Part shown: piece by piece, positions 44,590-56,883 of the stretch | Position numbering within the stretch: position 1 is the first letter of the stretch | How the letters are laid out: every line of letters begins with the position of its first letter | DNA from: Euonymus europaeus | Taxonomy: Eukaryota; Streptophyta; Magnoliopsida; Celastrales; Celastraceae | Direction of reading: 5' to 3' | NCBI GenBank assembly: GCA_963580455.1 | Contig: OY756961.1 | Coordinates: 5,995,001-6,059,000 of the forward strand | DNA: 64,000 nt | Made by a program: the position numbers and the translations under genes | The notes under the pieces: generated by a model | The model's input: only the letters and a program-made list of their open reading frames with translations | The model's database searches: none | What the model was told of the DNA's origin: nothing

Positions 44590-45893
44590 AGAAATGCAAG
44601 GAGAAGTTCGATAGAACATATCTCATGCAGGACATTTTCATTGCAAGGTGCTCAATACGTGACAGAGGTTCTAAGAGGCCATCCAAAAAGATGCTATGAG
44701 AATTTTAGGATACAAAATGATATTTTTAAAGCACCCTGTCAAGATTTGAAGGACAAGTACATGCTTCATGTATCCAATAACATCCAAATTTTAGAAATGG
44801 TAGCTATACGTTTGTTTGGTTGAGCGTCTGAATAGCTTATACTTTGTCAGACATACTCAGACATTACTATTTACTCCAGAATATACTGTGACAGACATAC
44901 TCTCAACCAAACATACGTTATATTTCTATTCATTGTTGACCAAGGGGCATCGAACAGGCTAGTACAGGAAATATTCCAGCACTCAAGTGAGACAGTTAGT
45001 CGTATATTCAATCAAATTCTAAGTGTTGTGTACGAAATAGCTAACGATATTATAAAGTCGAGGAAGAACCAGTTTAATGAAGTCCCTACACAAATTAGAA
45101 CTACGCTCGAGCTACAACCTTTCAAAAATGATATTGGTGCAATTGATGGGTCCCATATACAAGCAGTTGTTGGTTGAAAGCTTCAAGTGACATCTTTCAA
45201 CAAAAAAGGATTCACATCTCACAATATTTTGGCGGCTTGTGATTTCGCATGTTATGTTTGTTCGTAGCTGCTGGGTATGAGCGTTATGAACATGATGCAA
45301 GGATATTACAGTGCGTTTAAAACAAAACGAATCTTAACTTTCCCGATCCACCCGTGGGTGTGTTTGAATTTTTCTTTTTATCAATGATTTTTGTTCACAA
45401 CTAATTTGCTATATATTTTTGGCAGGTGAATTTTATTTAGTAGATGCGGTTACGCAAATAGGACTAGCTATCTTGCCCCTTATAAAGGCGAGCGATATCA
45501 TATGTCAGATTGGCAAAATGGATGGCATGTTGGTGGCCTACATGAACTATTCAACCATAAGCACTCATCCATTCGTAATGTCATTGAGAGGACATTCGAA
45601 GTAACCAACATAAGGTGAAAGATATTAAATTTGATTTTATCTTATTCATACCCGACGTAGGTGAACACTGTGATAGTATGTTGCGCCCTACACAACTACA
45701 TTCGGATAAGGACTACAATTAACAAAGAATTTGATGATGCGCAGGAGGTTGCAGACAGTTCTTCAGTGATGTTGCAAGAACTTGTCATGGAAAGATAACA
45801 GTAGATGGTGGTGCGTTGAATGACGATAAGAACATGAGCATTATTAGGGATATAATTGCTAGTCAGCTTTACCTTCAACGTATGACAAATTAG
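44590..45893 (+). pseudogene. PIF/Harbinger transposase pseudogene
   Basis: Pieces across frames match plant HARBI1-type transposase: SLQGAQYVTEVLRGHPKRCY, ASNRLVQEIFQHSSETVSRI, then DIGAIDGSHIQAVVG (the first catalytic Asp block, C/IGAIDGTH), SFNKKGFTSHNILAACDFAC, GEFYLVDA (the second block, KYYLVDAGY) and LFNHKHSSIRNVIERTF (the third block with catalytic Glu). Stops and frameshifts (for example after AVVG and in the SCWV region) show it is inactive. It ends with RDIIASQLYLQR. A 111-bp MITE splits it at 44808-44918. No companion MYB-like ORF was found. Confidence 0.88.
44808..44918. mobile_element. 111-bp MITE nested in the transposase pseudogene
   Basis: Terminal inverted repeats ACGTTTGTTTGGTTGAG (44808-44824) and CTCAACCAAACATACGT (44902-44918) match at 16 of 17. 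They are flanked by TAT on each side (44805-44807 and 44919-44921). Removing the insert and one TAT restores the reading frame across the junction (EMVAIFLFIVDQGASNR), strong evidence for an insertion with a 3-bp duplication. Confidence 0.85.
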
Positions 45894-46297
45894 GTGTCAA
45901 TGTTGTTGTTAATGTATGAAAAGTCAACATTACTCGTGTTATTTTGAAATTTGTATGGATAACTTAAAATATGAAAAATTAGATTATTATATTTATGCTA
46001 AATATCCTAACGATCTCATTTTACTATGATTTTAAGATTATTTGTCGTGCATTATTATTATATTATTTTAAATACTATTATTGGTAAATTAATAGCTTTC
46101 ATCCTATGAACAAATTAATAGTACCAAAGACTAATAAACTTAAATTAACTTAATTTCACTCAATTTAAAGTAATTTAATTTAACTAGTTATGCACAAGCT
46201 TATATTCTGTCCACCGTACTCTCAATCAAATACGGAAATTTTTACTAATGGGTAAACTGACCCGGACGGGAAATTCTATTTGATAAAGCGTTACAAC

Positions 46298-47292
46298 TAG
46301 GGATGGCAAAAAATCCCGATCCGCACACTATCCGTAGGGTATCCGATCCATTTAAAAATCGAAAACCGATCCTATAGGGTTTGGAAACGGTTTTGGTTAT
46401 TTTTTTAAAATTCATCACAGTTTAGGGTCGGTTCTGGTATTTGATGCTGGGTTTAGGGTACCCGAACCGAAATCGTACCCAGAACCATAACCTACCCGAT
46501 CCTACACTACCCTTAATTACAGGTAAATTCTTAAAAACATTAGTACATATGTTAGATAAAGGATTCGAACCTTACACGTGTATAAAGAAGTAAATCACTT
46601 AACCAATAGTCTAATTCTAATTTATTTGTCATAGACTTTCATAGTTTATAAATATGTATTGAGTATGGATTTTGGTTGTGCGTAATAAAGTTTAGACTTT
46701 TACTTTTATGAATATAATGTATATGAAGATTAAAAGTTTGATATCATTTTAAATAATAAATTAAAGTGTTTAAAGAAAAAAATAAAAAAATGCAATAAAC
46801 ATTATTACGAAGCCACGAACCCTAATTTCTCTCTCAAAGAATCCATAATCTGAAATGTACTCATTAACACTGTACCAAAAAAATCAAATAGACTAAATAT
46901 AAACTAATAAAATTTGAATTTATTACATGAGTCTTGTTGTCTTGTTGATGCAATGAAGTGATTAATGTCTAAGGAGTAATAATATGGTATTATCATGTAG
47001 TTCGTCAAGACATTGGACTCCTTTCTATTTCTATCTCATTGTATTATTTAATATCTTCATCATTAATAAGTATCTAAGACTTGTAAAAAAATATTATTGA
47101 TTTCATTTTTTAATTGAATTAGTTAAATGGTAAATGGGTATCCAGCGATAAACGGTTATGGAACGGTTCCGGTTTTGGAAATCTAAATAATTTTTTAAAC
47201 GGTTTTGAAACGATTTTGATATATGATACATTAAATGGTAACAATTTTAATATTTCTTAAATGGAAGGGTACCCAATCCGTTGTCATCCCTA
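46298..47292. mobile_element. Non-autonomous hAT-like element, 995 bp
   Basis: Begins TAGGGATGGCAA and ends TTGTCATCCCTA, inverted repeats of 12 with one mismatch. The ends fit the hAT consensus (YARNG). Flanking 8-mers are GTTACAAC (46290-46297) and ATTACAAC (47293-47300), 7/8 identical. The subterminal regions are rich in ACCCGA / GGGTATCC / AACGGTTTTGG words. No transposase is encoded. The right end is only about 310 bp upstream of the importin-beta start codon. Confidence 0.85.
46555..46620 (-). repeat. tRNA-like SINE fragment nested in the hAT-like element
   Basis: On the minus strand ACTATTGGTTAAGTGA resembles box A and AGGTTCGAATCC is a perfect box B, about 35 bases apart. There is no cloverleaf with paired acceptor ends, so it is not a functional tRNA. 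Confidence 0.5.
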
Positions 47293-47605
47293 ATTACAAC
47301 ATAACTTCAGAGAGACTCTTATAAATTTTCGAAGATTAATCTCTACAGTATCATACTCTTTTAAAGATACTTTACCAAAAATACGTTCGGGTAAAATCCC
47401 CCGCTTCAGATAGAAAACCGGCGGTCTAAGTAGGTCTGTTTGAAATTGTAATCGCTCCCCAAAACCCGATCTTTTAAACCTCTCCACAACCCCGACTCTC
47501 TCTTTCTCTCAATCTTCCCTCGCTTGCACACTCACTCGTATCTGAGGCTTCACGAGACCATACCATCCAACACCATCTCTCTCTCTGGGCCACTAACTCG
47601 CTCCG

Positions 47606-50600
47606 ATGGCTGACGATTCGACTCACCACCAGCTCGCTCTCTTGCTTGAACCGGAATCGTCTCACTTCGAAGCCTTGGTATCGCACCTGATGTCCTCGTC
47701 GAACGAGCAACGATCCCATGCCGAGTCGCTTTTCAACCACTGCAAGCAGGCGCATCCAGATTTTTTCGTACTTAAGCTCGCGCATGTTATGTCCTCTTCC
47801 GCTGACCCTGAGGTCCGGGCGATGGCCGCTATCCTCCTCCGCAAGCAGCTTACGCAGGACGAATCATTTATCTACCCCTCCCTTGCGGAATCAACCCGGT
47901 CTTCGCTCAAGTCCACTCTGTTGTCATGCCTACATCGGGAGGACTCGAAATCGATCACGAAGAAGCTCTGTGATACCATCGCTGAGCTCGCCTCCTCGAT
48001 TTTGCCAGATGGCGGATGGCCGGAGCTGTTGCCTTTTATGTTCCAGTGCGTGACTGCGGAGAATTCTAGATTGCAGGAATCGGCGCTTTTGATTTTCGGG
48101 CGATTGGCTCAATTCATTGGAGAATCGTTGGTTCCTCACTTGAGTACTCTTCACTCGGTCTTTTTGCAGTGTTTGGCCAATTCTAAGAACGCTGATGTGA
48201 GAATCTCGGCCCTGGGGTCGTCTATCAATTTCATTCAATGCTTATCTAGCAATAGTGATCGGGAGAGATTCCAGGACTTATTGCCGTTGATGATGAGCAC
48301 TTTGACGGAGGCGTTGAATTATGGGCAGGAAGCCACGGCGCAGGAGGCATTAGAGTTGTTGATTGAATTGGCCGGAACTGAACCTAGGTTTCTGAGGAGG
48401 CAGATAGTGGATGTTGTGGGGTCTATGTTACAGATTGCAGAAGCTAGGTCGTTAGAGGAAGGTACCCGGCATTTAGCCATAGAGTTCGTGGTTACCTTAA
48501 CTGAGGCCAGGGAGCGAGCCCCAGGGATGATGAGGAAGTTGCCCCAGTTTATACAGAGGTTGTTTGCGGTGCTGATGGGTATGTTGTTGGATATAGAGGA
48601 CGACCCCGCTTGGCATGCTGCGGAGACTGAGGACGAGGATGCAGGGGAGACAAGTAATTATGGTTTTGGACAGGAGTGTTTGGACCGGTTGTCAATTGCC
48701 TTGGGTGGAAGCACAATTGTTCCTGTGGCATTCGAGTTGTTTCGTGTTCATTTGGGTGCTCCGGTTTCTGATTGGCAGAAGCACCAAGCCGCACTCGTTG
48801 CACTTGCTCAGATTGCTGAGGGCTGCTCCAAGGTATTTTTGTCTTCTGTTTATGTTAATTCTTCTGTTGTTGGCTATCTTACTCTTTTTTAAGTTGATGC
48901 AATGTGAATATTGATAATAGATTAAATCGAAGGATGTAGACTTTCAGATTGATTGTGAATGACTTGTAGAAGGTAAACACAACCGTACACAAGGCTCCGC
49001 TCAATCAGGGACAAGCAAGATGTACTTTTTCAAATTGGTATTTGCGTACATTGTGCTGGCTAATGTTTTTGAGACTAGTCTTTGTGTATATCTACCAGTG
49101 GGATGCCAAAAAATTCTCTCTTTTCCAAAGCCCAAGTGGTGTTCATGTTCTCATTCCTTGTCATTTGTTAATGCAGATGATGGTAAAGAACCTGGAACAG
49201 GTGGTGTCAATGGTTTTGAACTCATTTCAGCATCCTCATCCCCGTGTGCGATGGGCAGCTATTAATGCAATTGGACAATTATCCACGGACTTGGGCCCTG
49301 ACATGCAAGTTCAGTATCATCATCTGGTGTTGCCGGCATTAGCTGGAGCCATGGATGATTTCCAAAACCCTCGAATACAGGTTTGTTTCATTTGTTGTGT
49401 TTATTTCTACTGTACATTTTTGTTATGAACATTGGATCGTGAGGAAATTAGATTCCCTTTTTGCCATTTGAGTCTCTTTTCATGTAATCCTGTAATTTAC
49501 CTTTATGTTTCTCATCTATTTTTGTACTAGCTATATTTGATGGTTTTCTGTACATTTTTTTTGGTCCAGCTATCTCATGTATTATTCTTTCTATTTTTTA
49601 AAAGAGAAATATTGTGATGCATTTTAAACTTGCACCAATGGGGTGGTTCTCATCAACTTTTCTTTCTTTAGTTGAGCTGTAATTTCAATCTCATTTTTGT
49701 TTGGTTCATTATTCCATTAAAATTTGTTCTTTATGTTATGTCTTTATATTTTTGTATGTCTTAGGCACATGCTGCATCAGCCTTGCTCAATTTTAGTGAA
49801 AATTGCACCACAGATATCTTGACACCATACTTAGGTGGGATTGTTGGCAAGCTTCTCGTGCTTCTTCAGGTATTTGATTATCAACCTTATATCCCTCAGC
49901 ATCCGTGGTTGCAGTCTGTATAGTTTTGTTGTGATCACAAATATATAAGATTAATAGTATTATTTTTATAAAAAAAAATTATCGCATCTTGTTTTTGTGC
50001 TTACCTCAATTTAAGATGTGTTTAAGATACCCTTGGTTAATAAGAGTCAAGTCCTCCATGCGTAGCTTGTGATAATTTGCTTGTTTGTTGTATATCCAAC
50101 ACATCATTCTCATTTTTTTCTAAAATATTCTTTGGGCATGTTGTCTTTTAAAAGTCAAAACATTATGTACTGTATGTCATAGCAGACACCATTAGAAATT
50201 CTCTTTTATTGTCAAAAGAATTCTTTGGTTGCACAAAACACATGCACTCTTCCATTTATTCAACCAGCTTTAGTCCTATTTTTACATATTCCTCGATCCC
50301 TCTCTCTATCTAAATTATAGGCCCGAGGTATCTAAAATTCGTTGCGTTAGGCACAGTTCTTAATGTATTTAATTGTTCGTCATCTCCTCTCCTACCTTAA
50401 CTAAACTTACACTTCATATTCTTTCTTAGTCCTAGTTGTTTTAAAACCTTTAGATTTCAAAGCTTTTTTTTATGCTTCCAATTTTGAACTAAATCTTGAC
50501 CGTCCATCCATTAGTACATCATCATCAGGAAACAACATGCACCAAGGCACTTCATCTTGATAGACCTTGTCAGCTCATCCATTTCCATAACAAACAAGAA

Positions 50601-53600
50601 AGGGCCCAATTGGAAGCAATTATCATTTATTTAAAAGTTCTTATTTTGATAGAATGCAAATAATATTCATTTGGTTGCCAATCCATCTTTCTTTTCCATA
50701 TGCAACCAGAATGGGAAGCAGATGGTGCAGGAGGGGGCCTTGACTGCACTGGCATCTGTTGCTGATTCATCACAGGTACTTGATACACCAAACAGATCTC
50801 TGGTTGTATTTTAGCTTCATGATCTGACATCCTATATACATTAACAGGAGCAATTCGAGAAATTTTATGATGCTGTAATGCCGTACTTGAAAGCTATACT
50901 GGTAAATGCAAATGCCGATTCTAAACGCATGCTGCGTGCCAAATCTGTGGAGTGCATCAGTTTGGTCGGAATGGCTGTTGGGAAGGATAAATTTAAGGAT
51001 GATGCAAAGCAGGTCATCATCTATTGCATGGCTCTTGATTTATTTTTGGTTTTCTCCTTTACTTAGTTTATTAAATACTATCGTTGTTACGTTGTATACA
51101 ATTTATGTTACTGAATCTCTGATCGTTATTACGTAGGATTATTGATTTTCAAAATCCACGACTTGCTGTTTTAGGCTATCAGTTGTTGACACGGGTGACA
51201 TGCTGTGTGATATTATTAGTTGTAATTTTTTATGTTCTGTTGTGCTCTGTTCTGTAGGTGGACCTTTTATGTGTTTAGTTTGGGTATTTTGGTAATTTTC
51301 CCAGTTATTGTTTGTGGCATTGTGCCCTAAAAGCTCTGGCTAGTATGTTGGTCGAAGCAGTTGAATGATTTTGAATGAAAGATAAGCCGCCGGCTTCTTG
51401 GAACATTGATTCCTTCTTCAATCCTTCTTCTCTAGAGTGTGATCCTGGAGAGACTTTACTCTACTGATTTAAATAGCTGGTTGTGGGTTATCTATCTACT
51501 ATCTAGTGTGTTGCTGTTCTGGTGTTTAGGTGACCTTCTCAAAGTTGATTAAGGAACTTCAGATTGGTCCTTTGTTTATCGGTGTCAGTTGTTTAAATTG
51601 CCTCCTGCTAAGAGTATTTTTCTATGTTCTATGCATGCCATTGTTTGCTTATATGATCTGTTTTTGTTCATGCGTAGTGGGTTACCTGTACTACATCTGG
51701 ATTTATGTCCATTCTTCCAGCGGATATCTTAAATTTCCATGTCAGAGACAATTATTCTTGTTGTATGCGCAGGTTATGGAAGTCTTAATGTCGCTGCAAG
51801 GATCGCAAATGGAGGCTGATGATCCAACAACCGGCTACATTTTGCAGGCAAGTTTTGACCATTTGAAGAAATGACAGTAATTTTTATTTTTGTACGTTTA
51901 TATCAAAAACCAAAGAGAGGGATTGAATTTCTAGATTATTTTGCAGGCATGGGCCCGACTTTGCAAGTCACTTGGGCAGGATTTTCTCCCATATATGAGT
52001 GTTGTTATGCCCCCTCTGCTTCAGTCAGCTCAACTTAAGCCTGATGTTGTCATTACATCAGCAGATTCAGATGCTGATGTTGATGAAGATGATGAAGGGT
52101 TTGTCCACTATTTTGGATCAAATTAAAAATAAAATTCATGGTTTGAAGTTCAGTGACACTGTCAGATTGCCTCTTCATTAACCTCACACCCATTTGGTTG
52201 CCACTTTGTTGTTTGTAATTTTGGTCTTCTAAGATATCGGTGCTTTTTTTTAGATCTTTGTTCATGGGATATATTCTAGTTTAGCTAAACTGGTACTTGC
52301 TCTTTCTGAGAAGGGAAATGGCCACCTTGCTTAGTGAGATTTCATTTCTAATGCCCTTTAACAAACCAGATTTGATGTGGAATCCTCAAACTGTTTTCTT
52401 ATTATCATGCATTAGCTTTGCTGGGCTCCTGAATAGAGGGCAGGGGAACAGCAAACATTGATTGTTTACATAATGAGCTGCTAAGTTTTCTAAATTCACT
52501 TCCGACCTTGCTTTCTAGAGCCCAGCATTGGAAGTAACCAAAGAGCGGCTTCCTGACTGAATCTTTCTTTTGTAGATCTCTTTTTTCAGCCTTATACATG
52601 AAATTCCATTATTTTATACCCAGCACTTAAAGAACATTGCTTTTAAGACATTCTGCCAGTTAATTTTGACTTTCATTTTTTCAACGGTATGCCTACATGC
52701 TATTCATGGCACTTCTTCTGAATAACAACTGTGTGCCGTCTATTAGAAACATTGTTATTTGCCAAAATAAAAGCGTCCTAGTTTTCTTGTAAAATGGCTT
52801 CGCTTTGTGTGCAGAAAATGTACAATGCATGAGTATGTGATTCCTTTACTCTTATAAAGTCCATTTATTTTCCGTTGGTTCCACTAATTGCAATTAGACT
52901 TGTATAGGTCACACTAGTAAGAAAGAATTTGTTTTCTTGCATGGTAGTTTATCGTATGTTGTGCGGAATTAGGTTTTGGAAAAAAGATTGTCAAATTCCA
53001 TTAGCATCAATTTTTTGTGAAACATCATAACTGAGGGCTGTTCTTTATTGCAGCATTGAAACAATTATTCTCCGGGATAAACGAATAGGAATTAAAACTA
53101 GCATACTTGAGGAAAAAGCCACTGCTTGTAACATGCTGTGTTGCTATGCTGATGAATTGAAGGAAGGGTTTTTCCCCTGGATTGATCAGGTTTACTCACC
53201 TTTTCTATTTCCTTAGGATCGCCTCTTTGAAGTTTTTATTTGGTTTATCATGGATGAATTATGCACAAGTTCTGCAGGTTGCTACTACATTAGTACCCCT
53301 TCTAAAATTTTATTTTCATGAAGAAGTGAGGAAGGCAGCTGTTTCAGGTATTAACTCTTTGGTTTTATCTAAAGTATTAGGTTTGTTTATTCTTATTGAC
53401 AGTTGCTTTACCATATATTGTTTCATTTTATATGTCCATAGCTATGCCAGAACTGTTGCGCTCAGCAAAATTAGCCATAGAGAGAGGGCAATCTCAAGGC
53501 CGAAATGAGTCCTATGTAAAGCAGTTGTCTGATTACATAGTACCATCTTTGGTGGAAGCTCTTCACAAGGTTGTACTTTATTGGTTCGGTAGTTTTTTTC

Positions 53601-56600
53601 TTCTTTCTAAAATTGATGAAAATCAAAGCTATTGAGACTGGTGATGCTTTGCTGATTCATTTTGTATGATAAACTGACTTGCAGGAGCCTGAAGTGGAAA
53701 TTTGTGCAAGCATGTTGAATTCATTGAATGAATGCATACAGGTTGGTTACATCCTTGAACATGGTTGGGTCACAATGGTTTTGTGCCTTTTGTGTACTTG
53801 ATTCTCGTTAGTACACTATTAGAAAAATTCAGTACCATTTTTGATAACGTTTCATATGACCAATAGTTTAAGTTGTCCCACGTTATTATCGTTCCAAGCT
53901 TTCTACAGTTTAGTAGCTAGCAATTTGGAATAATAGTTGGTATTAATGGAATTGTTCTTGTAATTTGTTATAAAGGGAAATTTTTTGACATAAGTTCTTT
54001 AATTTTTCAAGTTGGAATAAGTAGTTTCTGGAGTTAGTCCTTTATGTGGCTTCATCCACCCTGTAAATTTCCTTTTTGTATGATGCTGTGGCTTGAGGTG
54101 AAAAGGGTGTGTAATTCTCGAAGAGATTTATGCATAATTGATAATCCTCTTAAACACAATTATTTTTCTTATAAATGTGCCAAATTTGAAAGTTCGATAT
54201 GTGACACATTGTTTACTATAAATAAAAAAAAGAAATCTGTGCATGCTGTTTTGCTCTTTAATGAAACTTGCACTTATTTTATTTTTCAAAAAAAATTTCA
54301 CCCTCAGGTTTCTGGACTACTTCTAGATGAGAGCCAAGTAAGGTCCATTGTGGAAGAAATTAAACACATTATGACTGCCAGCTCTGCAAGAAAACATGAA
54401 AGAGCTGAACGAACCAAAGGCGAGGATTTTGATGAAGAAGAAAATGAACTGCTTAAGGAGGAGAATGAGGAAGAGGAAGAACTAATTGATCAAGTAAGTT
54501 GTGTCTACATATTTGTTTTGCATCTGTGCTTACAGATATTTTGGGTATCTTATAATCTGAGTGCATTTGAGTTAGCATCTTTGATTAAAATATTTTGTTT
54601 TGTTTCGGTCAAGGTTGGCGATTGTTTGGGCACTTTAATCAAAATGTACAAGGCCTCTTTCTTGCCTTTCTTTGATGAGCTTTCATCTTACATAACACCT
54701 ATGTGGGTAAGTGCTGCCTTTTCTTCTCTGTTATTTTTAGTTTCCCCTATATATTTTATTTCCAAGAGGTGTTTAATAATGTCTCTTCTCTAGCAACATT
54801 TTGTGAGATGTGCGAAAATCGTACTTCTCTGGTAATTTGATAGTAACATAAATTGGCTTAAGAAAAAGACACAGTTTTCCTTACTGATTGAATTTTTTGA
54901 TTGCAAAGGGTAAGGACAAGACAGCTGAAGAGAGGAGAATTGCCATTTGCATAATTGATGATGTTGTGGAGCATTGCCGTGAAGCAGCTCTTAAGTAAGC
55001 ACTTGATTTATTTTCATTTAGTTACGGATACTCCCTCTTTGTTCCAGATGGTTGTTCTGCAAGGTGCTTCAACATTGATTTTTGTTTTCTTTTTGTAACA
55101 GGTATTATGATGCCTACCTTCCTTTGCTACTGCAAGCTTGTAATGACGAACACCCTGATGTTCGCCAGGTTTTTGCTTTATTTTGGTTCCTCTCTTTGTA
55201 ATGATTCATTGGTCATCGTGGCCATTTGTAACTAAAGCTGAACACTACTGTTTCAGGCAGCTGCATATGGGATTGGTGTCTGTGCAGAGTTTGGTGGATC
55301 TGTGTTCAAACCCCTCGTTGGAGGTAGATTGTTGTGACTTGTGTTATAAAGTTATAAAGTTGTAAGGGTGTTTTGGTCTTTTTAATATGTGTGTAATGTT
55401 TTCCCTAGGTTTCTTCTCCTAGGGTAACATAATACGAAAACCTAACTTCTCCTTTCTACATCTCTGCCTACTGTTACTGTTCACTGCCTCTCTGTGCTTC
55501 TGTAATTGCTTGTTGACTACTTGGATGTTAACCTTTCTCCTGTGAGTTATCCTTTGTTGTAACTGTACTTATTTGTGCTACTCTCTTCTGCAGAGGCTCT
55601 TTCTAGGTTAAATGTTGTAATAGGGCACCCCAATGCATTGCATCCTGACAATGTAATGGCATACGACAATGCTGTATCAGCTCTTGGAAAGATATGCCAG
55701 TTCCATCGGAATAGCATAGATGCGGCACAGGTATATGGATTTCAGTTATTCATCTCTGCTTGTCATCATAGCTACTGAAGTACTGTTTATGACCGCAGGT
55801 TCTATATTTGCTCTCTCATCTAGGCAAATTCCCTACCCTCTATCTCTGATCTATTCTCTTGTTTGTTTCCTAGCTAACAGTGGAGAGTTCATGGAATTTA
55901 AGTTTGTGACTATTTTGTTGTTCACATGATTTAAAATTAGAAAATTTTATTTTATTATTTTTTTTCTTTATCCTTTTTTGGGCACCCATCTCCATCTAAA
56001 GTAATTTGTTCTGTACTCTTTGGATCTTTACCTGCTTTTCCCAAGAAAGCTAGCAGAAGATATTTTTCCCTTCACAATTCACATTATTGTTGAAGGATAA
56101 CTATCCTTTTAAGTTAAGACTGTTTCCAATAAGGCGTGAATGGACTCTGAAGTATTTGCAGTTGCAAATCAGTTCACTGCATTTAAATTGTTTTCCCTTC
56201 TGTCATGTAATCTGAGATGTTATTTTCCAGCATTGGAGCTAATAATTCGCTCGTGAGATTGCTGGTGATTTACTGGTCCTTAATGTTTTGATTAGCTTAG
56301 AGTTTCTCATGTCCATTTTATTTTGTAGGTTGTTCCTGCTTGGTTAGGTTGCTTACCTATAAAAGATGACGTTATTGAAGCCAAGGTTGTGCATGACCAG
56401 CTTTGTTCAATGGTAGAAAGGTAAAAATCTGAATTGCTGGAGCATACTGCTGAATAGCATTGTGTATTACGTGTTCTGTCTCGCTGGTTGCTTATACTTC
56501 GCTATGTACTAATAATCAGTTCCCAATTGTCTACAGATCTGATGGAGAACTTCTGGGGCCCAACAATCAATATCTGTCCAAAATAGTTGGAGTTTTTGCT

Positions 56601-56883
56601 GAGGTAGACTTTCAAAATATTTTGGTTGCTGATGATCTTGCTTTTGTGAAACTATAGAATTTCTTCTTGCTTGTTTCATTTTATGTTTCTTATCTTTGCT
56701 GGAAAAAATTTGGTATAGATATTATGTGCCGGTAAAGAATTGGCAACAAAGCAAACAGCTGGTCGGATGATTCATTTGTTGAGGCAACTTCAGCAAGAAT
56801 TACCGCCCTCAACCTTTGCATCAACCTGGTCATCCTTGCAACCTCAGCAGCAGCTGGCTTTGCAGTCCATCCTTTCTTCTTAA
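47606..56883 (+). CDS. KETCH1: Importin-beta family karyopherin (KETCH1/IMB3, importin-5-like), 20 exons, 1114 aa
   Basis: Exons: 47606-48832, 49177-49380, 49765-49869, 50710-50775, 50848-51012, 51773-51847, 51947-52098, 53054-53189, 53278-53347, 53442-53569, 53685-53741, 54308-54493, 54614-54706, 54909-54994, 55102-55168, 55257-55323, 55594-55730, 56329-56420, 56537-56603, 56719-56883. Phases agree and total 3345 nt. Intron 6 is GC-AG (CAG/GCAAGT at 51848). The product is an all-helical HEAT-repeat importin. Landmarks are the N-terminal importin region ([23 protein letters not shown]), an acidic loop ([20 protein letters not shown]), [20 protein letters not shown] and [14 protein letters not shown]. 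Family members bind RanGTP and carry ribosomal proteins into the nucleus. The Arabidopsis homologue, as I recall, imports HYL1 for microRNA processing. Length matches importin-5 proteins (about 1100 residues). Expected cytoplasm/nuclear-pore location. Constitutive expression likely. Confidence 0.95.
50300..50625 (-). pseudogene. LINE reverse-transcriptase relic in importin intron 3
   Basis: On the minus strand, frames read [12 protein letters not shown], then [18 protein letters not shown], a decayed form of the LINE RT catalytic box (LFADD-I-VL), then KLEA and [17 protein letters not shown]. This is the usual order of plant non-LTR retrotransposon RT domains. It is broken by stops and only about 110 codons long. 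It lies antisense to the host gene inside the intron 49870-50709. Confidence 0.75.
51848..51946 (+). other. GC-AG intron of the importin gene
   Basis: The donor is CAG/GCAAGT and the acceptor TTTTGCAG/GCATGG. Using GC keeps phase 0 between ...TTGYILQ and [11 protein letters not shown]. No nearby GT donor gives an uninterrupted join. The exon side and +3 to +6 positions match the strong-consensus pattern typical of GC donors. Confidence 0.9.

Noticed and set aside
54044..54793. 249-codon open frame within the importin gene
   Set aside because: It is read-through of introns joined to exons 12 and 13; splice sites and phase explain the true exons.
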